NCBI RefSeq assembly: GCF_044005705.1
Contig: NZ_JBIPKE010000011.1
Span: forward strand, 186,001 to 250,000
Direction: 5' to 3'
DNA length: 64,000 bases
Source: Marinoscillum luteum
Lineage (GTDB): Bacteria; Bacteroidota; Bacteroidia; Cytophagales; Cyclobacteriaceae
Positions 53,530-61,865 of this stretch are shown one piece after another (the first letter of the stretch is position 1; every line of letters begins with the position of its first letter). Under the pieces are notes generated by a model that did no database searches, was not told the origin of the DNA, and worked only from the letters and a program-made list of their open reading frames with translations. Made by a program: the position numbers and the translations under genes.

Positions 53530-55155
53530 ATGTCCAAGGTCAAATACATTTTCGTTACGGGAGGCGTAACTTCTTCGCTGGGAAAGGGAATCATTTCAGC
53601 ATCTCTCGGCAAACTACTACAGGCAAGAGGTTACTCCGTAACCATCCAAAAATTCGACCCTTATATCAATATTGACCCTGGCACCCTCAACCCCTATGAG
53701 CATGGTGAATGCTATGTGACGGATGACGGAGCAGAAACAGATCTGGATCTTGGTCATTATGAGCGTTTTCTGAATGTCTCTACTTCTCAAAACAATAACG
53801 TCACTACCGGAAGGATATACGATAACGTAATCCAACGAGAGCGTAAAGGTGAGTTTCTTGGAAAAACCGTACAGGTGGTTCCTCACATTACCGATGAGAT
53901 CAAGAATAACATCTTCAAGCTGGGTGAAACGGGCAAATATGACATCATCATTACCGAGCTGGGTGGTTGTGTAGGTGACATTGAATCCCTCCCATTTATA
54001 GAAGCGGTGAGGCAGGTGAGATTTGAACTGGGACCGACCAACTGCATCTCCATACATCTCACACTAGTGCCCTACCTCAAAACTGCCGGTGAGCTAAAAA
54101 CCAAACCCACGCAGCACTCTGTAAAGGAACTTCTGGAAGCAGGAATCCAGCCGGACATTCTGGTGTGTCGGTCTGAGTACCCACTCACCCCTGAGATCAG
54201 AAAAAAGCTAGCCCTCTTCTGCAACGTTCCCATCAATTCTGTCATTGAGGCATTGGACGCTGAAACCATCTATGATGTACCCATCCTCATGCGGAAAGAA
54301 AAGCTGGATGAGCGTGTACTGGCCAAGTTCAAGCATTCGTACAAGAGAGAGCCAAAAATTGACCAGTGGAAAGAATTTCTGGGCAGGCTGAAGAACCCTA
54401 CCAGTCAGGTGAGAATAGGTCTTATAGGCAAATACGTGGAGCTGAAGGATGCTTACAAATCCATTGCAGAAGCTTTTGTACACTCAGGAGCTGAAAACGA
54501 GTGCAATATTGAGATCGACTGGATTCATGCTGAAGAAGTGGATGAAGCGAATGCCAAGAAATTATTCAAAAACCTCGATGGCATTTTAGTGGCTCCCGGT
54601 TTTGGCGAACGAGGGATTGAAGGCAAGATCAGCACCGTAAAATATGCGCGCGAAAACAAGGTTCCTTTTTTTGGAATTTGTCTCGGAATGCAATGTGCTG
54701 TAATAGAATTTGCCAGAAATGTACTAACACTGAAACAAGCCAATAGTACAGAAATGGATCCCAAGACCAAGCATCCGGTCATAGACCTGATGGAAGATCA
54801 GAAAAACATCAAAAACATGGGCGGAACCATGCGTTTGGGTGCTTATGATTGCAATGTAAAAAAAGGAACGAAGGCTTATAATGTCTACGGTCATACCAAG
54901 ATCTCCGAAAGACACCGACATAGATACGAGTTTAACAATCAATACCTGGAGCAATTTGAGAATGCCGGCATGATTGCCTCAGGAAAAAACCCGGACACCA
55001 ATCTGGTGGAGATCATGGAACTGAAAGACCACCCGTGGTTCATTGGCTCACAGTATCACCCAGAGCTCAAGTCTACGGTAGCCAACCCTCATCCCCTTTT
55101 TGTGAAATTCATTAAAGCTGCCATTGCACACCGAAAAGAAAAAGAAAGCATTTAA
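53530..55155 (+). CDS. pyrG: CTP synthase
   Basis: 541 aa; converts UTP to CTP with glutamine. N-terminal synthetase 'KYIFVTGGVTSSLGKGIISASLGKLLQARG' with ATP loop, 'FDPYINIDPGTLNPYEHGECYVTDDGAETDLDLGHYERF'. C-terminal class I amidotransferase: nucleophile Cys384 in FGICLGMQ and His510 in QYHPE. Full length; no anomalies. Confidence 0.99.
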   Translation: MSKVKYIFVTGGVTSSLGKGIISASLGKLLQARGYSVTIQKFDPYINIDPGTLNPYEHGECYVTDDGAETDLDLGHYERFLNVSTSQNNNVTTGRIYDNVIQRERKGEFLGKTVQVVPHITDEIKNNIFKLGETGKYDIIITELGGCVGDIESLPFIEAVRQVRFELGPTNCISIHLTLVPYLKTAGELKTKPTQHSVKELLEAGIQPDILVCRSEYPLTPEIRKKLALFCNVPINSVIEALDAETIYDVPILMRKEKLDERVLAKFKHSYKREPKIDQWKEFLGRLKNPTSQVRIGLIGKYVELKDAYKSIAEAFVHSGAENECNIEIDWIHAEEVDEANAKKLFKNLDGILVAPGFGERGIEGKISTVKYARENKVPFFGICLGMQCAVIEFARNVLTLKQANSTEMDPKTKHPVIDLMEDQKNIKNMGGTMRLGAYDCNVKKGTKAYNVYGHTKISERHRHRYEFNNQYLEQFENAGMIASGKNPDTNLVEIMELKDHPWFIGSQYHPELKSTVANPHPLFVKFIKAAIAHRKEKESI

Positions 55156-55186
55156 CAAACAGAACTACGAGTAGTCAAATAAATTT

Positions 55187-57016
55187 ATGGACAGAAATCA
55201 ATTAACAGGTCTGATTCTGATGTTGGTGTTTATCACCATCTATTTTCAATTTTTCGCACCTGAGCCAAACCCCGAGCAAATCTCCCAACTCAACAGGAGT
55301 GATTCCTCACAAATCATAGATGACCCACAACAGTCAGCAATCGGTCAGCCCAGCGCCACCGTGCTTTCAGACAGTGCCAGAACCCGTCTGAGTGAAATGA
55401 AATTTGGTCTCTTTTCATCAGCCGCTGATGGAGAGGAAAAAATCACCACCATTGAAAATGAGAAAATGATTGTCTCTTTTTCTTCAAAAGGTGGGGTGGT
55501 CAACAAGGTCATTCTTAAAGACTTCAAAGACTTCAGGGGAGCTCCATTGGTGCTGGTAGATGATGCGCATGCCGCTCAGCACATTTATGTAGATCATTTA
55601 TCCAGAAAAGTTGACCTGTCTGAATTGTACTTTACCGGAAGAGGCAGAAGTAACGTGACCAAAGCCGGAGACACCACTGTGTTGGAATACCGACTTACCC
55701 TACCCGAAGGACAATCTGTCACTTACAAATACACCATCCCTGGTGATGGCTATGAGATAGGTATGACGGTTGTTCAAAATGGGTTGGAGCCAATCATCGG
55801 GCAGCAGGTAACCTTCGCATGGAACCAGCGTGCCAATCGCCTTGAAAAAGACTTCAAAGACGCCAGAAACAGAACTACCGTAAAATATCGCTTCACGGAT
55901 GGAGATGTAGACGAACTCTCGGCCACGTCTACAGAAAAAGAAGAAGAAACGCTTGATCTGGCTACCAGCTGGGTGTCTTTCCGACAAAAGTTCTTTACCA
56001 GCGCCATCATTTCAGCTACTCCATTCACCAATGGTCAGGTAAGCAGTTACACAAATTTTGAGGATACTACCTCCGTAAAAAACATGGCCATGTCTATGAC
56101 CCTGCCCTATGCAGACTTCATTGACAACAACTCCACCTTTAAGTTTTACTACGGACCTAACAACTACGCCATTCTGAAGGATGTAGCTCCTGACTTTTCA
56201 GAGAACGTAGAACTTGGATGGAGCGTCCTTTCATGGATTAACAAATTTGCGATCATCCCGATCTTTCATTTCCTGGAGCAGTACATTTCTAATTACGGAG
56301 TGATCATTATCATCATGGTGATCATCCTGAGAATTGTTTTGGCCCCGCTGACCTACAAGTCGCATATGGGGATGGCCAAAATGCGGGTAATGAAGCCAGA
56401 GCTGGACGAACTCAAAGCCAAGCATGGCGATGATGCCCAGAAAGCACAACAAGAGCAAATGGCACTCTATCAAAAAGTGGGGATTAATCCATTGAGTGGC
56501 TGTATTCCTATGCTGCTGCAAATGCCAATCCTTTTTGCCATGTTCTATTTCTTCCCTAACTCGATAGAGCTGAGGCAGGAAAGCTTCCTGTGGGCGACAG
56601 ACCTTTCTACGTACGACAGCATTTGGGACTTGCCTTTTGATATCCCATTCTATGGTGATCACGTGAGTTTATTCACACTTCTCATGACCGCCTCTACCAT
56701 CCTTTACACCTGGTCAAACAGTCAAATGACCACAGTACAGGGTCCGATGAAGTCACTGCAGTACATCATGCCGATCATGTTCCTGTTCTTCCTGAACAGC
56801 TACTCATCTGGTCTTACTTTCTACTATTTCGTTTCCAACATTGTCTCCTTTGGACAGATAGCACTTTTCAGGAAGTTTATCGATGAGGACAAGATCAAGA
56901 AAGTACTGGATGAGAACAGGAAAAAGAACGTGAATAAGAAGAAATCATCCTTTCAGCAAAAGCTGGAAGAAGCTATGAGAGCTAAAGATCAAAAGAAAAA
57001 ACCAGGCAAGAAATAA
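55187..57016 (+). CDS. yidC: membrane protein insertase YidC
   Basis: 609-aa inner-membrane insertase. N-terminal helix (4-22), large periplasmic domain (about 60-340) and a conserved core of five helices: 'NYGVIIIIMVIILRIVLAPLTYKSHMGMAKMRVMKPEL', 'NPLSGCIPMLLQMPILFAMFYFFP' and 'YIMPIMFLFFLNSYSSGLTFYYFVSNIVSFGQI'. C-terminus is Lys-rich, as usual. Strong terminator follows. Confidence 0.98.
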   Translation: MDRNQLTGLILMLVFITIYFQFFAPEPNPEQISQLNRSDSSQIIDDPQQSAIGQPSATVLSDSARTRLSEMKFGLFSSAADGEEKITTIENEKMIVSFSSKGGVVNKVILKDFKDFRGAPLVLVDDAHAAQHIYVDHLSRKVDLSELYFTGRGRSNVTKAGDTTVLEYRLTLPEGQSVTYKYTIPGDGYEIGMTVVQNGLEPIIGQQVTFAWNQRANRLEKDFKDARNRTTVKYRFTDGDVDELSATSTEKEEETLDLATSWVSFRQKFFTSAIISATPFTNGQVSSYTNFEDTTSVKNMAMSMTLPYADFIDNNSTFKFYYGPNNYAILKDVAPDFSENVELGWSVLSWINKFAIIPIFHFLEQYISNYGVIIIIMVIILRIVLAPLTYKSHMGMAKMRVMKPELDELKAKHGDDAQKAQQEQMALYQKVGINPLSGCIPMLLQMPILFAMFYFFPNSIELRQESFLWATDLSTYDSIWDLPFDIPFYGDHVSLFTLLMTASTILYTWSNSQMTTVQGPMKSLQYIMPIMFLFFLNSYSSGLTFYYFVSNIVSFGQIALFRKFIDEDKIKKVLDENRKKNVNKKKSSFQQKLEEAMRAKDQKKKPGKK

Positions 57017-57040
57017 GCCGATACGGTAACGCTTTCAGGC

Positions 57041-57082
57041 AAGGGAGTCACTTAACCTCATGGTTAAGTGACTCCCTTTTTT
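57041..57082 (+). terminator. intrinsic terminator of yidC
   Basis: GGGAGTCACTTAACC (57043-57057) pairs with the exact reverse complement at 57062-57076, loop TCAT, flanked by AA and TT to 17 bp, then T-run to 57082. Very strong hairpin. Confidence 0.9.
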
Positions 57083-57240
57083 CCATTGACAGTATTTTTG
57101 TGAGCTTATCCACAATCTGGTTTCCTCCAAAAAAGTAATCAACCATTTATACACAATTGAAATGTTAATTAATTGATTACTAACCTACTAAAGCTTAACA
57201 CCCGATTATAAAGACTTTTTCTTTCTGGGCGCTATCTTTA
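57083..57240. other. candidate replication origin region (DnaA boxes, AT-rich)
   Basis: The 296-base yidC-parA gap holds two exact DnaA-box matches in the same direction: TTATCCACA (57106-57114) and TTATACACA (57147-57155), 41 bases apart. A perfect 9-bp inverted repeat AGTAATCAA (57134-57142) / TTGATTACT (57173-57181) encloses the second box and an AT-rich stretch. Location between yidC and parAB is where many bacterial origins sit. No parS (TGTTTCACGTGAAACA-like) was seen. Two boxes are few; an origin elsewhere, or a DnaA-regulated promoter, remains possible. Confidence 0.4.
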
Positions 57241-57258
57241 ACTTGTCTTTATGTTAAA

Positions 57259-57266
57259 TATATTTG
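57259..57266 (+). promoter_or_regulatory. Bacteroidota -7 element for parA
   Basis: TATATTTG, an exact TAnnTTTG, 46 bases before the parA ATG. A second element TATCTTTA lies at 57233-57240, so two start points are possible. Confidence 0.5.
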
Positions 57267-57312
57267 TGCGCTTTCTCTTTTAAGAAAGCGTGTAAAAGTT
57301 TCCAATTGAACT

Positions 57313-58086
57313 ATGGGTAAAATTATTGCGATAGCAAATCAAAAAGGAGGAGTAGGTAAAACAACCACAGCCATTAACCTGGCTGCCAGTTTGGCCGCCC
57401 TCGAGTTAAAAACCTTAATAGTAGATGCTGATCCTCAGGCAAATGCTACCTCTGGTGTGGGTAAGAACCCAAAGGAAGTAGAAATAAGTATATATGAGTG
57501 TATGGTAGATGGTGCCGATGCTGAAAAGAGCATTGTGTCTACCGATATCAAATTCCTTGATCTGCTCCCCTCCCATATCGATTTGGTTGGTGCTGAAGTA
57601 GAAATGGTCAGTGTTTCTCAGCGAGAGGGCAAAATGAAAGAAGCTTTGAGCAAAGTAAAAGAGAAGTATGACTATGTGATCATAGACTGCTCTCCCTCTC
57701 TTGGTCTCATTACAGTCAATGCCCTGACTGCTGCAGATTCAGTGATAGTACCCGTTCAGTGTGAGTATTTTGCGCTCGAAGGGCTCGGAAAGCTTCTCAA
57801 CACCATCAAGATCATTCAAAACAGGCTCAATCCTGAATTGGAAATAGAAGGCATTCTGCTCACCATGTATGATCTGCGACTGAACCTGTCCAATCAGGTA
57901 GTAGAGGAAGTGAGAACACACTTCAAGAGTATGGCATTTGAGACCTTGATCCCAAGAAACATCAAATTGAGTGAATCTCCCAGCTTTGGAGTACCTGCCA
58001 TTTCACATGATGCAGAAAGTAAGGGTTCTTTGGCATACCTGAACCTGGCTAGGGAAATCATGCAGCGAAACGAAGTAACGGCATAA
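57313..58086 (+). CDS. parA: chromosome partitioning ATPase ParA (Soj)
   Basis: 257 aa; deviant Walker A KGGVGKTT (11-18) with the signature Lys, Walker A' 'TLIVDADPQANATSG' and Walker B 'YDYVIIDCSPSLG'. Forms nucleoid-bound dimers that move ParB-parS complexes. Seven bases precede parB. Confidence 0.98.
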   Translation: MGKIIAIANQKGGVGKTTTAINLAASLAALELKTLIVDADPQANATSGVGKNPKEVEISIYECMVDGADAEKSIVSTDIKFLDLLPSHIDLVGAEVEMVSVSQREGKMKEALSKVKEKYDYVIIDCSPSLGLITVNALTAADSVIVPVQCEYFALEGLGKLLNTIKIIQNRLNPELEIEGILLTMYDLRLNLSNQVVEEVRTHFKSMAFETLIPRNIKLSESPSFGVPAISHDAESKGSLAYLNLAREIMQRNEVTA

Positions 58087-58093
58087 CAGGAAC

Positions 58094-58987
58094 ATGACAG
58101 ATAAAAAGTGGAAAAAGAAAACCGGACTAGGTAGAGGTTTAGGTGCGTTGCTGGAAGATTCCGAAGAAAAGGAAAACATCAGCGGATCCGGTGCCACCAT
58201 CAGAGGAGCAATCAGTGAAATACCTGTTGATCAGATAGAAGTCAACCCATTTCAGCCCCGTACAGATTTCAACGAAGAAGCGCTGGAAGAACTTGCCGAG
58301 TCGATACGTGTGCAAGGCATTATTCAACCCATCACTGTTCGTGCACTCAGCGAGAATGAGTTTCAGCTGATCTCGGGAGAGCGTAGACTTCAGGCCAGTA
58401 AACGTGCAGGACTCACAGCCATTCCGGCCTATATCCGGACAGCAGATGACCAGCAGATGCTGGAAATGGCTCTGATCGAAAATATTCAGCGTGAAAACCT
58501 CAATGCCATTGAAATAGCACTGAGTTATCAGCGTTTACTCTCCGAATGCGATCTGAAGCAGGAGGAGCTTGGTGACAGGGTAGGTAAAAACCGAACCACG
58601 GTCAATAACTACCTGAGATTACTCAAACTACCGCCAGACATCCAGATTGCTTTGAGGGATGGAAAAATCTCTATGGGTCATGCCAGAGCCATTGTCAATA
58701 TAGAGAATGTGGAGCAGCAGTTGGCTATCTTCAAGAAAGCTGTGAACGAAGGGCTTTCTGTCAGAAAAGTGGAGGAGCTGGTAAGAGACCTGAATACCGA
58801 GAAGAAAGAAACACCAAAACCCAAGGAGCAAATTAATCCTGAGATCGCTAAATTGCAGGACAAATTAACGACACACTTTGGAACAAAGATTCAGGTCAAA
58901 GCAGATAGCAATAACAAAGGAGAAATCAAGATTCCATTTATTTCAGCAGAAGAGCTGGACAGGATTCTCGAATTGCTCAATGTGTAA
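58094..58987 (+). CDS. parB: chromosome partitioning protein ParB (Spo0J)
   Basis: 297-aa CTPase/DNA clamp. N-terminal 'LGRGLGALLED', ParB box with GERRLQASKRAG (about 94-105), 'ALIENIQRENLNAIEIALSY' and HTH 'LGDRVGKNRTTVNNYLRLLKLP' for parS binding, then a C-terminal dimer domain. The parA-parB-DUF5683-dapB-lepB order recurs in Cytophagales. Its stop overlaps the next gene by 8 bases. Confidence 0.98.
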   Translation: MTDKKWKKKTGLGRGLGALLEDSEEKENISGSGATIRGAISEIPVDQIEVNPFQPRTDFNEEALEELAESIRVQGIIQPITVRALSENEFQLISGERRLQASKRAGLTAIPAYIRTADDQQMLEMALIENIQRENLNAIEIALSYQRLLSECDLKQEELGDRVGKNRTTVNNYLRLLKLPPDIQIALRDGKISMGHARAIVNIENVEQQLAIFKKAVNEGLSVRKVEELVRDLNTEKKETPKPKEQINPEIAKLQDKLTTHFGTKIQVKADSNNKGEIKIPFISAEELDRILELLNV

Positions 58988-59573
58988 GAACCCTTTGAAA
59001 TACTGGCTACCAATGGCATTGCTATTGGTAGCATTCAGCAGCAATGCACAACGCAACCGGGCCGACTCTCTCTTTTTGAACTCTGACCTCAGTCAGATAG
59101 AAACTATCAAAACCGTTTCTGAACTCGACCCCAATAAAGCGGCCCTTTTATCGGCAGTATTGCCCGGACTGGGGCAGGCTTACAACAATCAATACTGGAA
59201 AATTCCCCTGATCTATGGTGGCGGGTTGATCATCGGCCATTACATCAATTACAACAATGTGATTTACAATGAGATGCGCAATTCACTCATTGCTGAAGTG
59301 GATTCAGATCCTTTCACTGAAAACCCATATAAAGACAGGTTTCAGGAAACCGCTCTCACCAGAAACAGGGACGCTTTTAGGCGAAACAGGGACCTGCTTA
59401 TCCTGATTGGTGCGGCTTTTTATCTGCTCAACGTAGTAGACGCCCACGTATCTGCCCATTTGAACGAATTCGATGTGAATGACAACCTTTCTCTGAAAGT
59501 ATCCCCATCTATTCAATCAACTCCATTATTTTCGCAAGCTTTAGGCTTTTCAATCTCACTAAGTATAAAATAA
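58980..59573 (+). CDS. DUF5683 membrane protein
   Basis: 197 aa from ATG 58980 (the frame is open back to 58878 inside parB). Signal peptide ends near SSNAQ; then 'AALLSAVLPGLGQAYNNQYWKIPLIYGGGLIIGHYINYN' and a second hydrophobic segment 'LLILIGAAFYLLNVVDAHVSAHL', the DUF5683 core. Function unknown; position with parB and dapB is conserved. Overlaps dapB by one base (TAATG). Confidence 0.88.
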   Translation: MCKNPLKYWLPMALLLVAFSSNAQRNRADSLFLNSDLSQIETIKTVSELDPNKAALLSAVLPGLGQAYNNQYWKIPLIYGGGLIIGHYINYNNVIYNEMRNSLIAEVDSDPFTENPYKDRFQETALTRNRDAFRRNRDLLILIGAAFYLLNVVDAHVSAHLNEFDVNDNLSLKVSPSIQSTPLFSQALGFSISLSIK

Positions 59574-60295
59574 TGCGCATCGCACTGATAGGATATGGTA
59601 AAATGGGCAAGTCCATTGAACAAATTGCCAGAACAAGAGGTCACCAAATCAGCTACATCATAGATCAGGACAACCACTCGGACATCCAAAAGATATCACC
59701 TGACAATACGGACATAGCCATCGAGTTCTCTCAGCCTTCCTCAGCTTTTGACAACATCACCACCCTCCTTTCCAACAAGGTAAAAACAATGGCCGGTACC
59801 ACAGGCTGGCTGGATCGCTACGATGAAGTGAAAGCTCTTTGCACTAGGACCAACGGTACGTTCCTGTATGCTTCCAATTATAGTGTGGGCGTGAATTTAT
59901 TCTTCGAGCTCAACGAATGGCTGGCTAAGAAAATGAGCCAACTCGAAGATTTTGTGCCGGAAATGGTGGAAATACATCACACAGAGAAAAAAGATGCTCC
60001 CAGTGGAACAGCAATTACCCTGGCAGAAGGCATCCAAAAAAACGACCCTTCCGTAAAAAAATGGGTTAACGAGTCTTCTGAAGATCATCATACCCTAGGC
60101 ATCATCTCCAAAAGAGAAGCCAACGTACCAGGCACTCATACGGTCACCTATCGATCACCTCTGGAAACGATCGAAATCACTCACGTAGCACATGATCGTA
60201 AAGTTTTTGCCGAAGGTGTAATAAAAGTAGCTGAGTGGGCAACTAACCAGACCGGAATCTTATCAATTAGAGAGTTTTTAAACAATCAATCATAA
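59573..60295 (+). CDS. dapB: 4-hydroxy-tetrahydrodipicolinate reductase
   Basis: 240 aa; reduces HTPA in the lysine/diaminopimelate path. N-terminal Rossmann 'ALIGYGKMGKSIEQIA' and catalytic 'EMVEIHHTEKKDAPSGTAITLAEGI' with the His-His/Lys site (about 138-160). Slightly shorter than the E. coli enzyme (273 aa), as in many Bacteroidota. No gap before lepB (TAA then ATG). Confidence 0.97.
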   Translation: MRIALIGYGKMGKSIEQIARTRGHQISYIIDQDNHSDIQKISPDNTDIAIEFSQPSSAFDNITTLLSNKVKTMAGTTGWLDRYDEVKALCTRTNGTFLYASNYSVGVNLFFELNEWLAKKMSQLEDFVPEMVEIHHTEKKDAPSGTAITLAEGIQKNDPSVKKWVNESSEDHHTLGIISKREANVPGTHTVTYRSPLETIEITHVAHDRKVFAEGVIKVAEWATNQTGILSIREFLNNQS

Positions 60296-61756
60296 ATGTA
60301 TCTCAACGACTTTAGCCTGTCATTCACTCTGATCCTCGTTATCGGATGGTACTTACTTCAATCAATTGCTTATTACAAGTTTTTTGAAAAAGCCGGGCAA
60401 CCCTCCTGGATTGGTTTTGTGCCTTTTTACAACTACTATGTGCATCTGCAAATCATCGGAAGGCCTGTATGGTGGCTGTTCCTGCTTTTTGTACCTGTAG
60501 TTAATTTCTTTATTGCACTCACTATTCACCTGGACCTACTCAAGTCCTTTGGCAGGTACTCATACAAAGACCAATCCCTTGGCGTGATCTTCGCGCCTAT
60601 TTACATGGTTTACATTGCATTTAGCAGTGCCAGCTATGAGGGCAAGGCCACCGAAATGCCCAAGAGGGTGCGCACTGTCGGTCAGGAATGGTTTGAAGCA
60701 ATCGTATTTGCGGTTTTTGCGGCCACTTTTATCCGATGGATTTTCATGGAAGCCTATGTGATCCCCACTCCATCTATGGAACGATCCCTTTTGGTGGGAG
60801 ATTTTCTTTTCGTAAGTAAGATCAACTACGGACCAAGAACACCGAAAACACCCCTTCAGGTACCTCTCACACACGCCAAAATTTGGGGTACAGAAATTCC
60901 ATCCTACATAGAAGCGATTGAACTCCCTCAGTTCAGACTCCCCTCTTTAGGGAAAGTAGAGCGTAATGACGTGGTGGTATTCAACTATCCTGTCAATGAC
61001 ACTTACAACAGACGTCCGGATGGTGATTTTCATCCTCTTGACTTGAAAACACACTATATCAAGCGTTGCGTGGCCATTCCTGGTGACGAAATAGAGGTTA
61101 AAACAGGCCAGGTATACATCAACGGGGAGAAAGGAACGGATCCTGAAATGATGCAACACAAATACTTTGTAGAAACAGATCAGGTGATCAGAGACCGGGT
61201 ATTCAGCAACTACAATATTTGGGAATATGGCCCTGCCGTAACTCCGGAAGGCAAAAAAGGGTATGTGGTGCTTACCACAAAGTCTGAAGCTGAGCAGCTT
61301 GTACAGCTGGATTTTGTAAAATCTGCAGAACCCATGTTTATGAATAAGGAAAATGCAGAGCCGAGAATTTTTCCAAACTCCACATATTTTCCATGGAATG
61401 CAGACAATTTTGGGCCACTGACAATACCCGGGCGAGGGTTTACCATACAGGTAGATGAATACACTCTGGCCAAATATGGATCTACCATCGAGGACTACGA
61501 AGATCTGGAGGACGTTGTAATTGAGGTAGACAAACTCATCATTGGAGGCCAGGAGGTGTCAGAATATACCTTTACCAAAGATTATTACTTCATGATGGGT
61601 GACAACCGTCACAACTCAGAAGACTCCCGTTATTGGGGCTTTGTACCTGAAGACAATGTAGTGGGTGAAGCTTCGTTCATTTGGATGTCCATGGATGAAA
61701 AAGGGTCATTCCTGAGCAAGATCAGATGGAACAGACTGTTCAATGTGATAGAATAA
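60296..61756 (+). CDS. lepB: signal peptidase I with extra N-terminal membrane region
   Basis: 486 aa; cleaves signal peptides at the inner membrane. Catalytic Ser160 in IPTPSMERSL and general-base Lys256 in YIKRCVAIPGDE, with a late 'MMGDNRHNSEDSRYWGFVPE'. The first 120 residues add about three helices ('YYKFFEKAGQPSWIGFVPFYNYYVHLQIIGRPVWW', a DUF5684-like pattern) to the usual anchor helix. A long insert separates the catalytic boxes. Co-directional with dapB with no gap. Confidence 0.93.
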   Translation: MYLNDFSLSFTLILVIGWYLLQSIAYYKFFEKAGQPSWIGFVPFYNYYVHLQIIGRPVWWLFLLFVPVVNFFIALTIHLDLLKSFGRYSYKDQSLGVIFAPIYMVYIAFSSASYEGKATEMPKRVRTVGQEWFEAIVFAVFAATFIRWIFMEAYVIPTPSMERSLLVGDFLFVSKINYGPRTPKTPLQVPLTHAKIWGTEIPSYIEAIELPQFRLPSLGKVERNDVVVFNYPVNDTYNRRPDGDFHPLDLKTHYIKRCVAIPGDEIEVKTGQVYINGEKGTDPEMMQHKYFVETDQVIRDRVFSNYNIWEYGPAVTPEGKKGYVVLTTKSEAEQLVQLDFVKSAEPMFMNKENAEPRIFPNSTYFPWNADNFGPLTIPGRGFTIQVDEYTLAKYGSTIEDYEDLEDVVIEVDKLIIGGQEVSEYTFTKDYYFMMGDNRHNSEDSRYWGFVPEDNVVGEASFIWMSMDEKGSFLSKIRWNRLFNVIE

Positions 61757-61795
61757 TAATGCGCTGAGGTGTTTTAATTAACAAAAGATACTGCG

Positions 61796-61803
61796 TAGGT
61801 TTG
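61796..61803 (+). promoter_or_regulatory. Bacteroidota -7 element for the antiporter gene
   Basis: TAGGTTTG, an exact TAnnTTTG, 62 bases before ATG 61866. No clear TTG about 20 bases upstream. A weak hairpin (GACCT/AGGTC) lies in the leader. Confidence 0.4.
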
Positions 61804-61865
61804 GCTCTTGTGTTATCTTAGGACCTCTTCTCAAGGTCTTGTGGAGAGTACCCTAAACAAATGAT

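Noticed and set aside
57017..57312. parS site near parAB
   Set aside because: No TGTTTCACGTGAAACA-like palindrome found here or elsewhere by reading.
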